From Tritrichomonas musculus (lineage: Eukaryota; Parabasalia; Tritrichomonadida; Tritrichomonadidae), in the NCBI GenBank assembly GCA_039105265.1, contig JAPFFF010000277.1, positions 1-28,041 on the forward strand: 28,041 bases of DNA. The letters are read 5' to 3'. The notes beneath the pieces were generated by a model. It made no database searches. It had not been told where the DNA came from and was given only the letters and a program-made list of their open reading frames with translations. This document shows positions 23,841 through 28,041 of the stretch, piece after piece. The position numbers and the translations under genes were made by a program. Each line of letters begins with the position of its first letter. The stretch's first letter is position 1.

Positions 23841-26256
23841 AAATCTTTTTCAATTATCTTACAAAAGTGTTTGAGATTTGTGTTTTATTTAACTCTGTTC
23901 ATTTGTGAGAAACGTTTGAATAAGAATAACTGAGATTAAGCTTTAATTTTTACTGATTTTACTTAATTTCGAAATCGTTTTTAATTATCTTACAAAAGTG
24001 TTTGAGATTTATGTTTTATTTAACTCTGTATACTTGTGAGAAACGTTTGAATAAGAATAATTGATATTGCGATTTAATCTTTATTGATTTTACTTAATTT
24101 CGAAATCGTTTTTAATTATCTTACAAAAGTGTTTGAGATTTGTGTTTTATTTAACTCTGTTCACTTGTGAGAAACGTTTGAATAAGAATAATTGATATTG
24201 CGATTTAATCTTTATTGATTTTACTTAATTTCGAAATCGTTTTTAATTATCTTACAAAAGTGTTTGAGATTTATGTTTTATTTAACTCTGTATACTTGTG
24301 AGAAACGTTTGAATAAGAATAATTGATATTGCGATTTAATCTTTATTGATTTTACTTAATTTCGAAATCGTTTTTAATTATCTTACAAAAGTGTTTGAGA
24401 TTTATGTTTTATTTAACTCTGTATACTTGTGAGAAACGTTTGAATAAGAATAATTGATATTGCGATTTAATTTTTACTGATTTTACTTAATTTCGAAATC
24501 GTTTTTAATTATCTTACAAAAGTGTTTGAGATTTGTGTTTTATTTAACTCTGTTCACTTGTGAGAAACGTTTGAATAAGAATAATTGATATTGCGATTTA
24601 ATCTTTATTGATTTTACTTAATTTCGAAATCGTTTTTAATTATCTTACAAAAGTGTTTGAGATTTGTGTTTTATTTAACTCTGTTCACTTGTGAGAAACG
24701 TTTGAATAAGAATAATTGATATTGCGATTTAATCTTTATTGATTTTACTTAATTTCGAAATCGTTTTTAATTATCTTACAAAAGTGTTTGAGATTTGTGT
24801 TTTATTTAACTCTGTTCACTTGTGAGAAACGTTTGAATAAGAATAATTGATATTGCGATTTAATCTTTATTGATTTTACTTAATTTCGAAATCGTTTTTA
24901 ATTATCTTACAAAAGTGTTTGAGATTTGTGTTTTATTTAACTCTGTTCACTTGTGAGAAACGTTTGAATAAGAATAACTGAGATTAAGCTTTAATTTTTA
25001 CTGATTTTAATTAATTTCGAAATCGTTTTTAATTATCTTACAAAAGTGTTTGAGATTTGTGTTTTATTTAACTCTGTTCATTTGTGAGAAATGTTAGAAT
25101 AAGAATAACTGAGATTAAGCTTTAATTTTTATTGATTTTACTTAATTTCGAAATCGTTTTTAATTATCTTACAAAAGTGTTTGAGATTTGTGTTTTATTT
25201 AACTCTGTTCATTTGTGAGAAATGTTAGAATAAGAATAACTGAGATTAAGCTTTAATTTTTATTGATTTTACTTAATTTCGAAATCGTTTTTAATTATCT
25301 TACAAAAGTGTTTGAGATTTGTGTTTTATTTAACTCTGTTCATTTGTGAGAAACGTTTGAATAAGAATAACTGAGATTAAGCTTTAATTTTTATTGATTT
25401 TACTTAATTTCGAAATCTTTTTCAATTATCTTATAAAAGTGTTTGAGATTTGTGTTTTATTTAACTCTGTTCACTTGTGAGAAATGTTAGATTAAGAATA
25501 ACTGAGATTAAGCTTTAATTTTTATTGATTTTACTTAATTTCGAAATCGTTTTTAATTATCTTACAAAAGTGTTTGAGATTTGTGTTTTATTTAACTCTG
25601 TTCATTTGTGAGAAACGTTTGAATAAGAATAACTGAGATTAAGCTTTAATTTTTACTGATTTTACTTAATTTCGAAATCGTTTATAATTATCTTACAAAA
25701 GTGTTTGAGATTTATGTTTTATTTAACTCTGTTCATTTGTGAGAAACGTTTGAATAAGAATAACTGAGATTAAGCTTTAATTTTTACTGATTTTAATTAA
25801 TTTCGAAATCGTTTTTAATTATCTTACAAAAGTGTTTGAGATTTGTGTTTTATTTAACTCTGTTCATTTGTGAGAAATGTTAGATTAAGAATAACTGAGA
25901 TTAAGCTTTAATTTTTACTGATTTTACTTAATTTCGAAATCGTTTATAATTATCTTACAAAAGTGTTTGAGATTTATGTTTTATTTAACTCTGTATACTT
26001 GTGAGAAACGTTTGAATAAGAATAATTGATATTGCGATTTAATCTTTATTGATTTTACTTAATTTCGAAATCGTTTTTAATTATCTTACAAAAGTGTTTG
26101 AGATTTATGTTTTATTTAACTCTGTTCACTTGTGAGAAATGTTAGAATAAGAATAACTGAGATTAAGCTTTAATTTTTACTGATTTTACTTAATTTCGAA
26201 ATCGTTTTTAATTATCTTACAAAAGTGTTTGAGATTTGTGTTTTATTTAACTCTGT
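23751..26256. repeat. 2.5-kb duplicated block, right copy
   Basis: Second copy of 19560-22065, with the same order of about nineteen complex monomer haplotypes. Such an ordered match, including rare T6/C11 and Y units, cannot be chance and indicates a recent segmental duplication within the array or an assembly duplication. Confidence 0.83.
23972..24888. repeat. Cluster of seven consecutive D-type monomers, second copy
   Basis: Same seven units in the same order as 19781-20697, including the single unit lacking C108/T113 (24365-24495). It lies inside the 2.5-kb duplicated block. Confidence 0.88.
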
Positions 26257-26460
26257 ATACTTGTGAGAAACGTTTGAATAAGAATAATTGATATTGCGAT
26301 TTAATCTTTATTGATTTTACTTAATTTCGAAATCGTTTTTAATTATCTTACAAAAGTGTTTGAGATTTATGTTTTATTTAACTCTGTTCACTTGTGAGAA
26401 ATGTTAGAATAAGAATAACTGAGATTAAGCTTTAATTTTTACTGATTTTACTTAATTTCG

Positions 26461-26984
26461 AAATCGTTTATAATTATCTTACAAAAGTGTTTGAGATTTA
26501 TGTTTTATTTAACTCTGTATACTTGTGAGAAACGTTTGAATAAGAATAATTGATATTGCGATTTAATCTTTATTGATTTTACTTAATTTCGAAATCGTTT
26601 TTAATTATCTTACAAAAGTGTTTGAGATTTGTGTTTTATTTAACTCTGTTCACTTGTGAGAAACGTTTGAATAAGAATAATTGATATTGCGATTTAATTT
26701 TTACTGATTTTACTTAATTTCGAAATCGTTTTTAATTATCTTACAAAAGTGTTTGAGATTTGTGTTTTATTTAACTCTGTTCACTTGTGAGAAACGTTTG
26801 AATAAGAATAATTGATATTGCGATTTAATCTTTATTGATTTTACTTAATTTCGAAATCGTTTTTAATTATCTTACAAAAGTGTTTGAGATTTGTGTTTTA
26901 TTTAACTCTGTATACTTGTGAGAAACGTTTGAATAAGAATAATTGATATTGCGATTTAATCTTTATTGATTTTACTTAATTTCG
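26461..26984. repeat. Cluster of four D-type monomers
   Basis: Order: A10-A40-Y-D, C62-D without C108/T113, C62-D, then a Y-D unit with G40 (26854-26984). This is related to the seven-unit clusters but shorter and rearranged. Y with G40 occurs only here and at 26199-26329, and suggests exchange between positions 40 and 59. Confidence 0.83.
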
Positions 26985-27046
26985 AAATCGTTTTTAATTA
27001 TCTTACAAAAGTGTTTGAGATTTGTGTTTTATTTAACTCTGTTCAT

Positions 27047-28041
27047 TTGTGAGAAACGTTTGAATAAGAATAACTGAGATTAAGCTTTAATTTTTACTGA
27101 TTTTAATTAATTTCGAAATCGTTTTTAATTATCTTACAAAAGTGTTTGAGATTTGTGTTTTATTTAACTCTGTTCATTTGTGAGAAATGTTAGAATAAGA
27201 ATAACTGAGATTAAGCTTTAATTTTTATTGATTTTACTTAATTTCGAAATCGTTTTTAATTATCTTACAAAAGTGTTTGAGATTTGTGTTTTATTTAACT
27301 CTGTTCATTTGTGAGAAATGTTAGAATAAGAATAACTGAGATTAAGCTTTAATTTTTATTGATTTTACTTAATTTCGAAATCGTTTTTAATTATCTTACA
27401 AAAGTGTTTGAGATTTGTGTTTTATTTAACTCTGTTCATTTGTGAGAAACGTTTGAATAAGAATAACTGAGATTAAGCTTTAATTTTTATTGATTTTACT
27501 TAATTTCGAAATCTTTTTCAATTATCTTATAAAAGTGTTTGAGATTTGTGTTTTATTTAACTCTGTTCACTTGTGAGAAATGTTAGATTAAGAATAACTG
27601 AGATTAAGCTTTAATTTTTATTGATTTTACTTAATTTCGAAATCGTTTTTAATTATCTTACAAAAGTGTTTGAGATTTGTGTTTTATTTAACTCTGTTCA
27701 TTTGTGAGAAACGTTTGAATAAGAATAACTGAGATTAAGCTTTAATTTTTACTGATTTTACTTAATTTCGAAATCGTTTATAATTATCTTACAAAAGTGT
27801 TTGAGATTTATGTTTTATTTAACTCTGTTCATTTGTGAGAAACGTTTGAATAAGAATAACTGAGATTAAGCTTTAATTTTTACTGATTTTAATTAATTTC
27901 GAAATCGTTTTTAATTATCTTACAAAAGTGTTTGAGATTTGTGTTTTATTTAACTCTGTTCATTTGTGAGAAATGTTAGATTAAGAATAACTGAGATTAA
28001 GCTTTAATTTTTACTGATTTTACTTAATTTCGAAATCGTTT
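27047..28041. repeat. Third partial copy of the right-domain block
   Basis: Matches 24951-25945 (offset 2096 bp, 16 monomers) and, through the 4191-bp duplication, 20760-21754. It has the two T113 Q units, a T113 P unit, the T6/C11-T22-C62-R unit at 27509, and the A10-A40-a122 unit at 27771. The window ends inside it, so the copy may continue. Confidence 0.8.
28033..28041. repeat. Partial monomer at window edge
   Basis: Nine bases (AAATCGTTT) begin monomer 215. The array is cut by the window and does not end here. Confidence 0.97.

Larger units (their letters stand above)
1..28041. repeat. 131-bp AT-rich satellite DNA array (214 monomers, both ends open)
   Basis: The same unit recurs from first base to last. 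AAATCG starts at 1, 132, 263, 394 and so on, and the last start is 28033, which equals 214 x 131 minus 2 plus 1; the two missing bases are the two 130-bp units. All monomers have the same orientation. Most neighbours differ at 0-4 positions, and the most divergent common types differ at about 11 of 131. G+C is about 24%. There is no gene, transposon or unique sequence anywhere, so this entry also covers every gene-free stretch. Such arrays are known from eukaryotic centromeres, pericentromeres and subtelomeres; which one applies cannot be told without flanking sequence. The family is not one I recognise. Confidence 0.99.
19389..28041. repeat. Right array domain (D/Y/A40-rich monomers)
   Basis: Sixty-six monomers plus a 9-base partial. 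This domain holds all Y units (GTATAC at 57-62), all a122 units (TTAATTAA at 119-126), all T6/C11 units, both 130-bp units, 21 of the 25 A40 units and 24 of the 33 D-type units. P, Q and R forms are all present. Diversity between neighbouring monomers is higher than to the left, but blocks of several kilobases are repeated with almost no change, so the divergence is old and the duplication recent. The domain continues beyond the window. Confidence 0.88.

Noticed and set aside
6551-27901. Short ORFs starting at the ATG made by A40
   Set aside because: They run only about 12-17 codons before a stop (TAG in Q/R units, TGA in D units) and have no other support.
1-28041. Open reading frames on either strand
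   Set aside because: The unit contains stop codons in every frame, and 131 shifts the frame at each repeat, so no frame stays open for more than a few hundred bases. Codon-like structure is absent.
1-28041. CRISPR array
   Set aside because: There are no unique spacers; the entire 131 bp repeats, and no cas genes are present.
1-28041. Telomeric repeats, rRNA or tRNA genes
   Set aside because: No TTAGGG-, TTAGG- or TTTAGGG-type runs and no GC-rich structured RNA sequence occur; the only repeat is the 131-bp unit.
1-28041. Transposon, LINE, SINE or LTR element inside the array
   Set aside because: Monomer phase is kept from start to end apart from two single-base losses, so nothing has been inserted.
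1-28041. Inverted monomers or large palindromes
   Set aside because: All 214 units read in the same direction; only short dyads within the unit were found.
1-28041. A single fixed higher-order repeat period for the whole window
   Set aside because: Matching blocks have offsets of 6, 11, 16, 20, 22, 28, 32, 50 and 82 monomers in different places, and no one period fits all.
1-28041. Assignment to a named satellite family or species
   Set aside because: I do not recognise the 131-bp consensus; composition and CpG content alone do not justify a name.

Overview
The whole window is one uninterrupted tandem array of an AT-rich satellite DNA. The repeat unit is 131 bp, always head-to-tail, with no inversion, no inserted mobile element and no unique flanking sequence. 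Starting the unit at its AAATCG, I count 214 complete monomers (1-28032) plus the first 9 bases of another (28033-28041). By monomer start positions, 212 are 131 bp and two (19520-19649 and 23711-23840) are 130 bp. The array runs off both ends, so its true length is unknown. I find no protein-coding gene, RNA gene, CRISPR array or transposon. Because 131 is not a multiple of 3, every reading frame rotates through all three phases of a stop-rich unit.

The consensus has about 24% G+C (40 A, 60 T, 12 C, 19 G in the commonest unit) with 3 CpG, so CpG is not depleted. A long, highly homogenised array with nested higher-order repeats is typical of eukaryotic centromeric, pericentromeric or subtelomeric heterochromatin. 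Lack of CpG depletion hints at an organism or locus with little CpG methylation, as in many insects and nematodes, but I do not recognise the satellite and cannot name a species.

Variation is confined to roughly 20 positions of the monomer and falls into a few linked haplotypes. In this annotation, position numbers within the monomer count from the A of AAATCG. P has CGTTTGAA at 73-80, Q has TGTTAGAA and R has TGTTAGAT. D has TTGATATTGCG at 90-100 and usually A at 101. 'ct' is C108 with T113. A10, T22, A40 and C62 are single-base variants. Y is GTATAC at 57-62. a122 creates TTAATTAA. T6/C11 is a paired change at the start of the unit.

Three domains follow from these states. The left domain, 1-4323, has only P, Q and rare CGTTAGAA units. 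The middle domain, 4324-19388, is a P/R mixture with T22 units and isolated D units. The right domain, 19389-28041, is rich in D, Y, A40, a122 and T6/C11, and carries large near-exact duplications.

The array is built from multi-monomer modules. A 917-bp, 7-monomer module occurs four times in the middle domain, spaced 32, 28 and 22 monomers apart. A ~2.5-kb, ~19-monomer block in the right domain is present twice, 4191 bp apart, and part of it a third time. These overlapping duplications of different period look like repeated unequal exchange or conversion, not one fixed higher-order unit. Block boundaries were read by eye from the variant states and should be confirmed by self-alignment.
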